DNA of 64,000 bases from the NCBI RefSeq assembly GCF_003259195.1, contig NZ_QJPK01000016.1, forward strand, positions 1-64,000, written 5' to 3'. The notes under the pieces were generated by a model. That model saw only the letters and a program-made list of their open reading frames with translations, did no database searches and had not been told where the DNA came from. The position numbers and the translations under genes are program-made. The stretch comes from Paracoccus sediminilitoris. GTDB lineage: Bacteria > Pseudomonadota > Alphaproteobacteria > Rhodobacterales > Rhodobacteraceae. Shown piece after piece: positions 9,501 to 17,461 of the stretch; position 1 is the stretch's first letter, and each line of letters opens with the position of its first letter.

Positions 9501-9886
9501 TTTCGGTCACCGGGCTGGTCATCACGCGTCAACGTCCGGGCACGGCATCGGGCGTGATCTTCCTGACGCTGGAGGATGAGACCGGCAACGCCAATGTCGT
9601 CGTCTGGAACAAGGTCTATGAAGCCTTCCGCAAACAGGTGGTCACGGGGCGCCTGCTGCGCGTTCGGGGCCGGGTCCAGCGCGACGGCCAGGTGATCCAT
9701 GTGATCGCCGAACAGATCGAGGACCTGTCACCGCGCCTTGGCGAACTGGGCCGCCCCGTCACGCTGCAGGTGAATGACGGACGTGCCGACGAAACCCGCC
9801 GCCCTGTCGGGGGCAGCATGGGGGGCGGTGCGCGCCATCCCCGCGATCAGGCCCGCCAGCTGTTCCCCAGCCGTGATTTCCACTAG
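6524..9886 (+). CDS. dnaE2: Error-prone DNA polymerase DnaE2 (C-family, SOS-induced)
   Basis: About 1120 residues, normal for DnaE2. It begins with a PHP domain (YAELCVTTNFTFLTGASHPEEM). The polymerase palm carries the catalytic acidic motif PPDIDVDF, with Asp430 and Asp432. Helix-hairpin and OB-fold modules occupy the C-terminus (OB strand pattern from about residue 992, GRISVTGLVITRQ). The enzyme carries out damage-induced translesion synthesis together with ImuB. ATG 6524 forms an ATGA overlap with the imuB stop; the frame is open further upstream within imuB, but no homology is seen there. Between residues of the PHP domain there is a proline-rich insertion (roughly 78-115, PAPDLPKPDPSVPDLPGP). 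The 3' end overlaps the convergent siderophore ATPase gene by 4 nt. Confidence 0.93.
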   Translation: MTAPHTRYAELCVTTNFTFLTGASHPEEMVTRAAELGLEAIAITDRNSVAGVVRAFSALKELRRLHAEAGPIIRSQRVTDHSSRQVVPHFTGQTPAPDLPKPDPSVPDLPGPTLPRLIAGSRLILRDSAVEWIALPTDLAAWSRLTRLLSLGKRRAPKGQCHLTGADLAEWGAGMVLIALPPDPLGQAPDKDDLLAVARRFPGNAYLGAAPRYDGRDQGRLDALAQVSAATGLPMVAVGDALMHRAYRRPVADVLTCLRLGRAIDNIGSARLPNAERRLKSGADMARLFHRYPAALNRSIQIAARCTFALDDLRYQYPQEDSGSETAQQRLERLTREGMAWRYPAGAPQKVLDGIGKELALIADMEYAPYFLTVHDIVAFARSKGILCQGRGSAANSVVCYLLGITEVPPETITLIFERFISKDRGEPPDIDVDFEHQRREEVIQWIYEKYGRERAGLTATVIHFRSRAAIREVGKVMGLSQDVVARLTGQIWGWSSAAPGDDRLRDAGLDPRDRRLRQTAWLISQVIGFPRHLSQHVGGFVITRDRLDELCPIENAAMEGRTIIEWDKDDIDTLGLLKVDILALGMLTAIRKSFALLADHRARHLTLANIPPEDPAVYDMLCRADAVGVFQVESRAQLNFLPRMQPRAFYDLVCEVAIVRPGPIQGGMVHPFINRRQKREPIEDLGPQMMEVLGRTYGVPLFQEQAMQIAVVAAGFTPSEADRLRRSLATFKRMGTIGSFRDRFVSGMLARGYDADFAQRCFAQIEGFGSYGFPESHAASFARLVYVSAWLKCHHQAIFTCALLNSQPMGFYAPAQLVRDARDRGVEVRPVSVNHSEWDCTLEPRQDGSLAIRLGFRLIRGMKSEDAAWIGLARGNGYADVESLWRRAGVPPAVLERLAESDAFAALGLTRRDALWAAKALNAPKPLPLFGLDGEGGDEPQVILPPMSLGQEVVEDYVSLRLSLRAHPLELLRPDLPGCVPHERLGQASGRISVTGLVITRQRPGTASGVIFLTLEDETGNANVVVWNKVYEAFRKQVVTGRLLRVRGRVQRDGQVIHVIAEQIEDLSPRLGELGRPVTLQVNDGRADETRRPVGGSMGGGARHPRDQARQLFPSRDFH

Positions 9887-10701
9887 GCCGATCTGGCGGC
9901 GGGCTGCGCCACCCCGTGCCGCCCCAAGGGCAGCATCAGCGGTCGCCCCGAGGCCGGGTCGCTGATCACCATGCTGTCCAGCCCGAAGACGCGGCGCACC
10001 ATGTCGCGCGTCAGCACTTGGTCGGGCGGACCCACGGCGTCGATGCTGCCCGCCCGCATCGCGACCAGGTGATCGGCATAGCGCGCCGCCAGGTTCAGGT
10101 CATGCAGCACCATCACCACCGTCGTGGCGCGCGCGCGGTTCAGGTCGACCAGCAGGTCCAGGACCTCGACCTGGTGACAGATGTCCAGATAGGTGGTCGG
10201 TTCGTCCAGCAGCAGAAGGTCGGTCTGCTGGGCCAGCGCCATGGCGATCCAAACCCGCTGACGCTGGCCGCCCGACAATTCGTCGACCGCGCGTTCGGCC
10301 AGATCCTGCGTGCCGGTCGCCTGCAGCGCCTCGGCCACGGCCTGATCGTCCCGGGCGGTCCAGCGCGACAGGAACCCCTGATGGGGGTGGCGGCCGCGCC
10401 CGACCAGATCGGCCACCGTGATGCCCTCGGGGGCGATGGGGGATTGCGGCAGCAGGCCAAGGGTCCGGGCCAGATGCCGGGGCGACATTGCGTGGATCGA
10501 TTTGCCGTCCAGCAGCACCTGCCCGGCCTTGGGTGCGATCAGCCGCGACATGGTCCGCAGCAGGGTGGATTTCCCGCAGGCATTCGCCCCCACGATGGCG
10601 GTGATCCGGCCCGCGGGGATCTGCAGGTTCAGACCCTGAAAGATCATCCGCTCGCCATAGCCCGATGACAGGTCACGGGCGGAAAGGGTGTTGTCTGGCA
10701 T
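9883..10701 (-). CDS. Iron-siderophore ABC transporter, ATP-binding protein (FecE/FhuC type)
   Basis: 272 residues, one complete ABC ATPase. Walker A GANACGKST is at residues 38-46, followed by the signature LSGGQRQR and Walker B LLLLDEPTTYLD with the switch histidine in VLHDLNLAARYAD. The D-loop wording TTYLDICHQ is characteristic of FecE/FepC/FhuC-like iron-chelate importers. It powers uptake through the two permeases encoded directly upstream. Its ATG overlaps the permease stop by 1 nt (10701), and it is the last gene of a four-gene operon (binding protein, permease, permease, ATPase). The transported siderophore cannot be read from the sequence. Confidence 0.92.
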   Translation of the reverse strand: MPDNTLSARDLSSGYGERMIFQGLNLQIPAGRITAIVGANACGKSTLLRTMSRLIAPKAGQVLLDGKSIHAMSPRHLARTLGLLPQSPIAPEGITVADLVGRGRHPHQGFLSRWTARDDQAVAEALQATGTQDLAERAVDELSGGQRQRVWIAMALAQQTDLLLLDEPTTYLDICHQVEVLDLLVDLNRARATTVVMVLHDLNLAARYADHLVAMRAGSIDAVGPPDQVLTRDMVRRVFGLDSMVISDPASGRPLMLPLGRHGVAQPAARSA

Positions 10702-11735
10702 CAGGTCGCTCCGGTCTTGTTGGCGCGGATAATCAGGAAGATCAGATAGGGCGCCCCGATGGCGCCGGTCACGACACCCACCGGATAGCGCCCCGGCAGC
10801 AGGAACTGGCCCGCGAAATCGCCTGCCAGCACCAGAAGGGCGCCGACCAGCGCCGCGGGGATCAGGACCGATCCGCGCGGCCCGACGATGCGCGCGGCGA
10901 TGGGGCCGGACAGGAAGGCCACGAAGGCGATGGGACCGGTGATGGCAGTTGCCACCGCGATGATGCCCACCGCCGTCAGGATGACGATCAGCCGCGTGCG
11001 GGCGACATCCGTGCCAAGGGCCGCGGCGGTGTCCTCGCCCAACCTCAGCATCTCCAACCCGCGCCGCTGGCCGATCAGCAGGCTGCCGCAGGTCGCAAGG
11101 GCAAGCGCGGGCCACAGCGCCTGGTCCAGCGTCGCGCCGTTCAGGCTGCCGGTCAGCCAGCGCATCGCCTGCTGCAGATCCCAGGCCGGTGCCTGCGCCA
11201 GCAGGAAGGCGATGGCGCTGTCCAGCATCGCCGACACCCCGATCCCCACCAGGATCAGCCTCCCCCCCGAAATGCCGTCCCCGAAGGACAGCCCGAAGAT
11301 CGCCGCCGCTACCGCCAGCCCCGCCACGACCGCCATGATGGCGACCCAGGGGGCACCAAGCGACAGGGTGACGATGGCAAAGACCGCCGCCGCGCTGGCG
11401 CCCGCATTGATGCCGATGATGTCGGGGCTGGCCAGCGGATTGCGCAGCATCACCTGAAACGCTGCGCCGCCCAGACCGAAGGACAGGCCCGACAGCACCG
11501 CCAGCACCACGCGCGGCAGGCGCAGCTGTCCCACGGTGAAGGATGCGCCAGGAACGTCGATCCCGGCCAGCACGCGCAGGACGTCGCCGGGCGGCGTCAC
11601 GGATTGCCCGACGCACAACGTGATCAGAAAGGCCAAAGCCAGCGCCGCCGAAAGGCCGGCCACGGCCCGCGCATGGGCGCTCCGACGCCGGTGGCGGGCG
11701 GTCTGAAGGCGGGTCAGGGTGGTCTGCAGGGTCAC
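10701..11735 (-). CDS. Iron-siderophore ABC transporter permease (FecCD family), second subunit
   Basis: 344 residues with about nine or ten membrane helices and the FecCD hallmarks: LRLPRVVLAVLSGLSFGLGGAAFQVMLRNPLASPDIIGINAGAS near the N-terminus and GPIAFVAFLSGPIAARIVG in the coupling region, ending GAPYLIFLIIRANK. The start is GTG at 11735, overlapping the TGA of the upstream permease (GTGA). The frame stays open to 12194, but that part reads as low-complexity arginine-rich sequence antisense-like to nothing known and overlaps the other permease, so it is not coding. It forms a heterodimer with the first permease in the inner membrane. Confidence 0.9.
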   Translation of the reverse strand: MTLQTTLTRLQTARHRRRSAHARAVAGLSAALALAFLITLCVGQSVTPPGDVLRVLAGIDVPGASFTVGQLRLPRVVLAVLSGLSFGLGGAAFQVMLRNPLASPDIIGINAGASAAAVFAIVTLSLGAPWVAIMAVVAGLAVAAAIFGLSFGDGISGGRLILVGIGVSAMLDSAIAFLLAQAPAWDLQQAMRWLTGSLNGATLDQALWPALALATCGSLLIGQRRGLEMLRLGEDTAAALGTDVARTRLIVILTAVGIIAVATAITGPIAFVAFLSGPIAARIVGPRGSVLIPAALVGALLVLAGDFAGQFLLPGRYPVGVVTGAIGAPYLIFLIIRANKTGAT

Positions 11736-12730
11736 AGGCTGGCGATCCTCTGGCGACGGACGATCCAGATGAAGAAGGGCGCGCCGATCAGGGCGGTGAC
11801 GATGCCGACCGGCAGTTCGGACGGGCGGATCAGGATGCGCCCAAGCGTATCGGCCCCCAGAAGCAGGCAGGCCCCCGTCAGCGCCGACAGGGGCAGCAGC
11901 CAGCGATGATCGACCCCGAACAGCAGCCGGCACAGATGCGGCACGACCAGCCCGACAAAGCCGATGGGTCCGCAAATCGCGGTCGTGGCCCCGCACAGCA
12001 GGATGGCCGACACCGCCGCCAGCCCGCGCGCGACGGCGGGGCTTTCGCCAAGGCCGCGGGCCAGATCCTCGCCCAAGGCCAGCATGTTCAGGCGGCGGGC
12101 GGTGGGGATGGCCAACATAAGCCCGACTGCCAGAAAGGGCGCCACCTGCGCGATGCCCGCAAAGGTCGCGCCGCCCACACCGCCGATCTGCCATGACCGC
12201 ACGCCGCCCGCGATATCGTTGCGCGGCAGCACCACCGCGATCACCATCGAGGACAGCGCGACCGATGTCGCAGCCCCCGACAGCGCAAGCTTCAGCGGAG
12301 TGGCACCGCCCCGGCCCATCGACCCGATGGCATAGACCAGTATCGCCGCCGCCGCCGCGCCCAGGATCGCGACCCAGACATAGGCCGCAAGGGTGGACAT
12401 GCTGAACCAGGCGATGCCGATCACCACCGCCAGCGAGGCGCCCATGTTGACGCCCAGGATGCCCGGATCGGCCAACGGGTTGCGCGTGACCCCCTGCATG
12501 ATGGCCCCTGCCAGCCCAAGTGCGGCACCCGCCATCACGGCCAGCACGGTACGCGGGATGCGGGTGGCGACGGCGGCCTGGCCGATCGTGTCGGCGTGAC
12601 CGGCGAGGGCCGCCAGAATGTCATCCGCGCCGACGTGACGGGTGCCCACCATCACCGACAGCACGCACAGCGCCGCCAGCGTCAGCAGGGTCGCGCCCAG
12701 CCAGAACCCCTGCGACCGGGTCCGGGTCAT
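11732..12730 (-). CDS. Iron-siderophore ABC transporter permease (FecCD family), first subunit
   Basis: 332 residues, multi-spanning inner-membrane protein. Family motifs are ATRIPRTVLAVMAGAALGLAGAIMQGVTRNPLADPGILGVNMGAS and GPIGFVGLVVPHLCRLLFG, with the C-terminal PSELPVGIVTALIGAPFFIWIVRR. It pairs with the second permease to form the channel for Fe-siderophore taken over from the periplasmic binding protein. The start codon overlaps the stop of the binding-protein gene by 4 nt, and its own stop overlaps the next gene's GTG, so the whole operon is translationally coupled. Confidence 0.92.
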   Translation of the reverse strand: MTRTRSQGFWLGATLLTLAALCVLSVMVGTRHVGADDILAALAGHADTIGQAAVATRIPRTVLAVMAGAALGLAGAIMQGVTRNPLADPGILGVNMGASLAVVIGIAWFSMSTLAAYVWVAILGAAAAAILVYAIGSMGRGGATPLKLALSGAATSVALSSMVIAVVLPRNDIAGGVRSWQIGGVGGATFAGIAQVAPFLAVGLMLAIPTARRLNMLALGEDLARGLGESPAVARGLAAVSAILLCGATTAICGPIGFVGLVVPHLCRLLFGVDHRWLLPLSALTGACLLLGADTLGRILIRPSELPVGIVTALIGAPFFIWIVRRQRIASL

Positions 12731-13731
12731 CGCGCGTTCTGCGCGGCTTGCGCCAGCTGCGCGACATAGCCCGGCAGGACATAGGGGATGGCCAGCGGTG
12801 TCGGATTGGCGGCCGCCGCCTGCGGCCCCGTGCCCAGCATCACCACCGCGTCGTTGGCAACCGCCGGCATCCGGCCCAGCAGCGGATCGGCCCGCATCTG
12901 TTCCAGCAGCTCTGGGCCGCCATAGGTCACGATGATGTCCACGTCGTCGAACATGTCCACCCGCTCGGCGCTGATCGAACCCGAGAACTGGCCGGGTTTC
13001 GTCGCTTCGATCACGCTGGAGGGCGAGGCCAGCCCCAGGTCGTGGAAGAAGCGCACGCGCGCATCGTTGTCATTGTAGAAATTCACCACGCTCAGATCGG
13101 TCGGGTCCAGATGGGTGACGAACATCGCCGTCTTGCCCCTGATCTGCGGGTGCCGGGCCACGGCCTCGGCGATTTTTGCCTCGGTGCTGGCGATCAGGGC
13201 GTCGCCTTCTGCGGCCATCCCCATGCCCGCGCTGTCCAGGCGGATCATGTCGCGCCAATCGGTGGTCCAAGGCGCCTCGGGATAGGCGACGACCGGGGCG
13301 ATCATCGACAGGGTGTCATATTCGGACTGTTCCAGCCCCGAATAGGCGGCCAGGATCACGTCGGGACGCGATGCCGCGACCGCCTCGAAGTCGATACCAG
13401 CGCCTTCCTCGAACAGCGGCGGGGGGGATGCGTCCAGCTGATCCAGCCGCGCGCTGACCCAGGGCAGGATGCGATCGTCGTCGTCATCCCCGAATGTGGC
13501 CGCCGCAAAACCCACAGGCAGGACGCCAAGCGCCAAGGGAACCTCGTGATTGGCCCATCCGACGGTGGCGATGCGCTGCGGCTTTGCAGGGATGGTGGTG
13601 GTGCCAAGCGCGTGGGTGATCACCTGCGGATAATCGCTGTCCCCGGCCAGCGACGGCATCGCGGCGGGCAGGGACAGGCAGGCGGCAAGCGCGGTCGCGC
13701 AGGGCAGGGATCGGCACCACATCGGCGACAC
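12727..13731 (-). CDS. Iron-siderophore periplasmic substrate-binding protein (FepB/FhuD type)
   Basis: 334 residues with a Sec signal peptide ending near residue 29 (AAMPSLAGDSD). The mature part has the two-lobed helical-backbone binding fold: IPAKPQRIATVGWANHEVPLALG in the first lobe and SRPDVILAAYSGLEQSEYDTLSMIAPVVAYP in the second, a pattern typical of Fe3+-siderophore binding proteins. An acidic run (GDDDDD) lies in the first lobe. It delivers ferric siderophore from the TonB receptor encoded divergently to the permeases downstream. It is the first gene of the operon; the 223-bp region up to the receptor gene holds both promoters, but I could not identify a convincing Fur, RirA or Irr site there. 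Confidence 0.9.
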   Translation of the reverse strand: MSPMWCRSLPCATALAACLSLPAAMPSLAGDSDYPQVITHALGTTTIPAKPQRIATVGWANHEVPLALGVLPVGFAAATFGDDDDDRILPWVSARLDQLDASPPPLFEEGAGIDFEAVAASRPDVILAAYSGLEQSEYDTLSMIAPVVAYPEAPWTTDWRDMIRLDSAGMGMAAEGDALIASTEAKIAEAVARHPQIRGKTAMFVTHLDPTDLSVVNFYNDNDARVRFFHDLGLASPSSVIEATKPGQFSGSISAERVDMFDDVDIIVTYGGPELLEQMRADPLLGRMPAVANDAVVMLGTGPQAAAANPTPLAIPYVLPGYVAQLAQAAQNAR

Positions 13732-13954
13732 TCCGTTGAAATTGATCGGTCTTTCGGCGAACGGGCCGGGATTTCAGGGTTGAGGCGTCGCATTTCTGCG
13801 ACAGTCGGGCAGTTTCTTACAAAAACACTAGGAATAAGCAAGACGTTTACTGACGCCGGGATTAAAAGGCCCCGATCAGCAATCCGGCAGCGCGGCGCGA
13901 CAGGGCGCGGCCCCCGGTAGCCAGCAAGACAACATTTCATTGCGGAAGATCTTC

Positions 13955-16057
13955 ATGCGGATCACGACAGGAAGCGGCTTTGCGACAGGCCGTGGGGGCA
14001 GGGTGCTGATCGCAACCCTGCTGGGATGCAGCTCGGTCATGGCGGTGATGGCCACGGGGCTGCATGCGCAACAGGCGGATGACCAGGTGGTCGTCCTGGA
14101 ACCCATCGTCGTCGATGGCGAGGATAACGGATCGATCGTGGCGCTGCGGTCGGGCGGGGCGGGCAAGCTAAACACGCCCTTTCTGGACAGCTCGGCCTCT
14201 GTGTCGGTCGTGACCGAGGCCGAGACGCGCGCCCGCGGTGCCGAAACCATCGAGGACGTGTTGGCCTATACCGCTGGCGTCGTCACCGACCAATATGGCG
14301 CCGATGAGCGGTTCGATTACTTCAAGGTGCGGGGTTTCGACCCCAATACCTATCGCGACGGCCTGCCCCTGGGTGCCCCCTTCGGCTCGATCCGCGAGGA
14401 AGCCTATGCCTATGACCGGTTCGAGATCGTCAAGGGCGCCAATTCCAGCGCCTTTGGCGTGTCGGACCCCGGCGGGGCGGTCAACTATCAGACCAAGCTG
14501 CCGAAATCAGACCGCTTTGGCGAGGTTTATACCACCCTCGGGTCCGACGAACGCGCCGAGGCGGGGTTTGATTTCGGCGACAACCTGACCTCGGACGACA
14601 CGCTCTCCTATCGCCTGACGGGCAAGCTGCGCGATGGCGAGGCCGATTACGAACCGTCCCGCAACGACGAGAAATTCCTGATGGGCGGCCTGACCTGGCG
14701 TCCCGATGCCGCGACCAGCGTCAGCCTGGTGGTCGACGTCCTGGACCGCGACGGCATTCCCGGCAGCGGCGGTTTCCCGATGGGCACGCGTTTCGACCGC
14801 AGCGATTTCTTCGGAGAGCCGGATTTCAACTATCGCGGCACCGACCGGACCACGGCGTCGCTGATCATGGATCATGATTTCGGCGGGGGCCTTAGCCTGT
14901 CGTCGACCCTGCGCTACAGTGATACCGAAAGCGATTTCGGCTATGCCTATATCTCGGGGACGCCCGCCGAGGGGACCGTCGCGAACCGTGCCTTCTTCAC
15001 CGACGACAACCGCGAACATCAGCTGATCGGCGATGCCCGCCTGACATATGACACGGCCCTGGGCGGCATCGACAGCCGCAGCATGCTGGGGGTCGAGTTC
15101 AGCAAATCCACCCAGACGCGGTCATACGGCTTCGGCCCGGCCCCCGATATCGACTGGACGAACCCCGTCTATACCGGCGCGCCCGACAGCGTGCCGATCA
15201 TCACCGACACGCAGACGCGGCAGCGCGGTCGCGCGATCTATGGCCAGCAGGAAATGACCTTCGCGGGCAAATATGTGCTGTCGGCGGGCCTGCGCCATGA
15301 CTGGCTGGACACCGGCATCAACGACCGCTTGGCTGGCACCAATGCCAGCGGCGACATCAGCGAGACCAGCGGCCGGCTGGGTCTGACCTACAAGGCCACG
15401 GATGAACTCTCGGTCTATGGCAGTTTCGCCCAATCGGTGGTTCCCGCTGCCGTTGGATTGGCCCCCGAACGCGGCGAGCAATACGAGTTGGGGGTGAAAT
15501 ATGCGCCGCTCTCCAGCCGTTCGATCTTCAGCGCGGCGGTCTATGACCTGACCAAGGACAACATCACCCGCACCGATCCCGTCACCAACCGCGCCTCGAC
15601 CATCGGCGAGGTCCGGGTCCGCGGGCTGGACCTGGAAGCCAAGTCCGAGATGACGCCGAACATCACGCTGACTGCCGCCTATTCCTATGTCGACAGCAAG
15701 ATCGTGCGGAACGGCACCGCCGGAAACGAGGGCAACCGGCTTGGCCTGGTTCCCGAACACACGGCGTCGGTCTGGATGGATTACCTGGTCGCTGGCGAGG
15801 GCGGCCGTGGCGACATGACCTTTGGGCTGGGGGCGCGTTATGTCGGCAGCTATGCCTATGACGATACGAACACGTCCTCGACCTCGGGGCATGTGCTGCT
15901 GGATGCGGCCTATTCCTATCAGATGAACGACCAGACCAGCCTGTCGGTCAATGTCAGCAACCTGACGGACGAAACCTATTCGGCCTATGGCGGGCTTTAT
16001 GCCGATTTCTACAATGCGGGCCGCGAGGTTTCGGCCACGCTGCGCCGCAGCTGGTAA
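13955..16057 (+). CDS. TonB-dependent siderophore receptor
   Basis: About 700 residues. A signal peptide (to about LHAQQADD) precedes a TonB-box-like region, then the plug domain (TPFLDSSASVSVVTEAETRARGAETIEDVLAYTAGVV, GFDPNTYRDGLPL, KGANSSAFGVSDPGGAVNYQTK) and a 22-strand barrel ending in the outer-membrane C-terminal pattern ATLRRSW. This is the outer-membrane gate for a ferric siderophore, energised by TonB-ExbBD (not encoded here). ATG 13955 is preferred over the in-frame TTG at 13940 because GGAAGA lies 6 nt upstream of it. The gene is divergent from the binding-protein operon, a common shared-promoter arrangement for iron uptake. Confidence 0.92.
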   Translation: MRITTGSGFATGRGGRVLIATLLGCSSVMAVMATGLHAQQADDQVVVLEPIVVDGEDNGSIVALRSGGAGKLNTPFLDSSASVSVVTEAETRARGAETIEDVLAYTAGVVTDQYGADERFDYFKVRGFDPNTYRDGLPLGAPFGSIREEAYAYDRFEIVKGANSSAFGVSDPGGAVNYQTKLPKSDRFGEVYTTLGSDERAEAGFDFGDNLTSDDTLSYRLTGKLRDGEADYEPSRNDEKFLMGGLTWRPDAATSVSLVVDVLDRDGIPGSGGFPMGTRFDRSDFFGEPDFNYRGTDRTTASLIMDHDFGGGLSLSSTLRYSDTESDFGYAYISGTPAEGTVANRAFFTDDNREHQLIGDARLTYDTALGGIDSRSMLGVEFSKSTQTRSYGFGPAPDIDWTNPVYTGAPDSVPIITDTQTRQRGRAIYGQQEMTFAGKYVLSAGLRHDWLDTGINDRLAGTNASGDISETSGRLGLTYKATDELSVYGSFAQSVVPAAVGLAPERGEQYELGVKYAPLSSRSIFSAAVYDLTKDNITRTDPVTNRASTIGEVRVRGLDLEAKSEMTPNITLTAAYSYVDSKIVRNGTAGNEGNRLGLVPEHTASVWMDYLVAGEGGRGDMTFGLGARYVGSYAYDDTNTSSTSGHVLLDAAYSYQMNDQTSLSVNVSNLTDETYSAYGGLYADFYNAGREVSATLRRSW

Positions 16058-16064
16058 GGACATC

Positions 16065-16090
16065 GCCCCATCCGCCCGCGCGGGTGGGGC
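16065..16090. terminator. Hairpin between convergent receptor and MFS genes
   Basis: GCCCCATCCGC / GCGGGTGGGGC forms an 11-bp stem (one G-T pair) with a 4-nt loop, filling the 34-nt gap between two convergent genes. It probably works as a bidirectional terminator, although no T-tract follows on the plus strand. Confidence 0.6.
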
Positions 16091-16091
16091 A

Positions 16092-17345
16092 TCATTCGGG
16101 TTCCGAAATCTCGGCCTGTTCGGCGGCCCAGGCACCGGCGGCTTCGACCGCGACGGGCGAGGTGGTCGGTATCACCCCCAGATAGCTTTCGGTCTGCGCC
16201 ACGGGAATGGCCGCCCGCTGCGTCATCCGATAAAGCGCATAGAGCGCGATGGTGGTGAACAGCGCCCCCAGCACCGACCAGAAGCCCGCCGGTCCCAGCC
16301 TTTCCATGGCCCAGCCCGCGACGATCGGCCCGGCGATCGCCCCCAACCCGAAGGTGAAGACCAGCCCGCCCGATGCGGCCGGCATGTCCTCGGGCGCAAG
16401 GGCGTCGTTGGTATAGGCAAGGAACAGCGCATAAAGGGGCGTCGTCACCCCGCCAGCGAAGAACGCTGCCGCCATCAGCGGCCACAGATCGCCCCCGACC
16501 ATGATGCCAAAGGCGCAGAACAGCGCACCCAGCAGCGCCGCGCCGAAGATCAGCTTGCGCCGGTCCATGCGGTCCGACAGCCAGCCGATCGGATATTGCA
16601 GCAGCAGCGCACCCCCGAACAGCATCGCCACGAACAGCGCGATCTGCGATGCGGTCATGCCGATCTGGGTGCCAAAGACCGCCGCCATCCCCGATTGCGT
16701 CGCATAGACGCTGCCCAGCAGGAAGATCCCCACGGTGCTGAGGGGGGCGGCGCGCAGCAGGTCCGTCATCGACATGGGGCGCGCAACCTCGACCACCGGG
16801 GCCGGGGCCACCGACAGCAGGATCGGCGCGAAGGATATCGACACAAGGATTGAGGCGACGATGAACAGCGCCGAATTGCCCGCGTTCCCGAAGGGCAGAA
16901 GCGCCTGCGCCCCGATGATGCCCAAGGTCTGCGCGATCATATAGGCCGACAGGACCTGGCCCCGCGTCTGGTTGGTTGATGCCGCGTTCAGCCAGCTTTC
17001 GGCGGCCACATAGATGCCCGACATGCAGAACCCGATGATGGCGCGCAGGATCGTCCAGGCCAAAGGCTCGGGGACCAGCGGCAGCGCGATCAGCCCCGCC
17101 GAGGTAAAGCTGCCAAGGGCGGCAAAAACTCGCACATGACCCACCCGGCGGATCATCACCGGCGTCAGCCGTGCCCCCGACAGGAAGCCCACGAAATAGC
17201 CCGAGGTGACGATGGCCAGCGCGATCGAGGAGAAGCCCTCGATCTCTCCGCGCAGGCCGATCAGCGTGAACTGCATGCCGTTGCCCATCAGGATCAGCAC
17301 GACGCCGACAAGCAGGGCCCAGACCGACATGAGGGTGCTGATCAT
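16092..17345 (-). CDS. Major facilitator superfamily transporter
   Basis: 417 residues with about twelve hydrophobic helices. MFS landmarks include the loop 2-3 region (SGYFVGFLSGARLTPVMIRRVGHVRVF) and the second-half equivalent (GWLSDRMDRRKLIF). The acidic C-terminal tail is cytoplasmic. The type resembles the YcaD/YfkF-like multidrug or sugar-efflux MFS group found in Rhodobacteraceae, but no substrate can be named. It stands alone: it is convergent with the TonB receptor and lies 115 nt from parE, which is on the same strand and upstream of it. Confidence 0.85.
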   Translation of the reverse strand: MISTLMSVWALLVGVVLILMGNGMQFTLIGLRGEIEGFSSIALAIVTSGYFVGFLSGARLTPVMIRRVGHVRVFAALGSFTSAGLIALPLVPEPLAWTILRAIIGFCMSGIYVAAESWLNAASTNQTRGQVLSAYMIAQTLGIIGAQALLPFGNAGNSALFIVASILVSISFAPILLSVAPAPVVEVARPMSMTDLLRAAPLSTVGIFLLGSVYATQSGMAAVFGTQIGMTASQIALFVAMLFGGALLLQYPIGWLSDRMDRRKLIFGAALLGALFCAFGIMVGGDLWPLMAAAFFAGGVTTPLYALFLAYTNDALAPEDMPAASGGLVFTFGLGAIAGPIVAGWAMERLGPAGFWSVLGALFTTIALYALYRMTQRAAIPVAQTESYLGVIPTTSPVAVEAAGAWAAEQAEISEPE

Positions 17346-17461
17346 CGCGCTTGTCCTTGCAGGTTTCCCGATCCGGGCACCTTGTCAGGGAATAACCCGC
17401 GCGTCACACCGATTTCGTCATCCCCCGGCCGGTTTGCGACCCTGGGCGCCGGAAATGGACC

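Noticed and set aside
6455-9700. Open frame of over 1000 codons antisense to dnaE2
   Set aside because: A typical shadow of high-GC third-position bias; the protein is His/Gln/Arg-rich without domains.
13732-13954. Iron-responsive operator in the receptor/binding-protein intergenic region
   Set aside because: Searched by eye for Fur, RirA and Irr-type sites; nothing close enough to claim.
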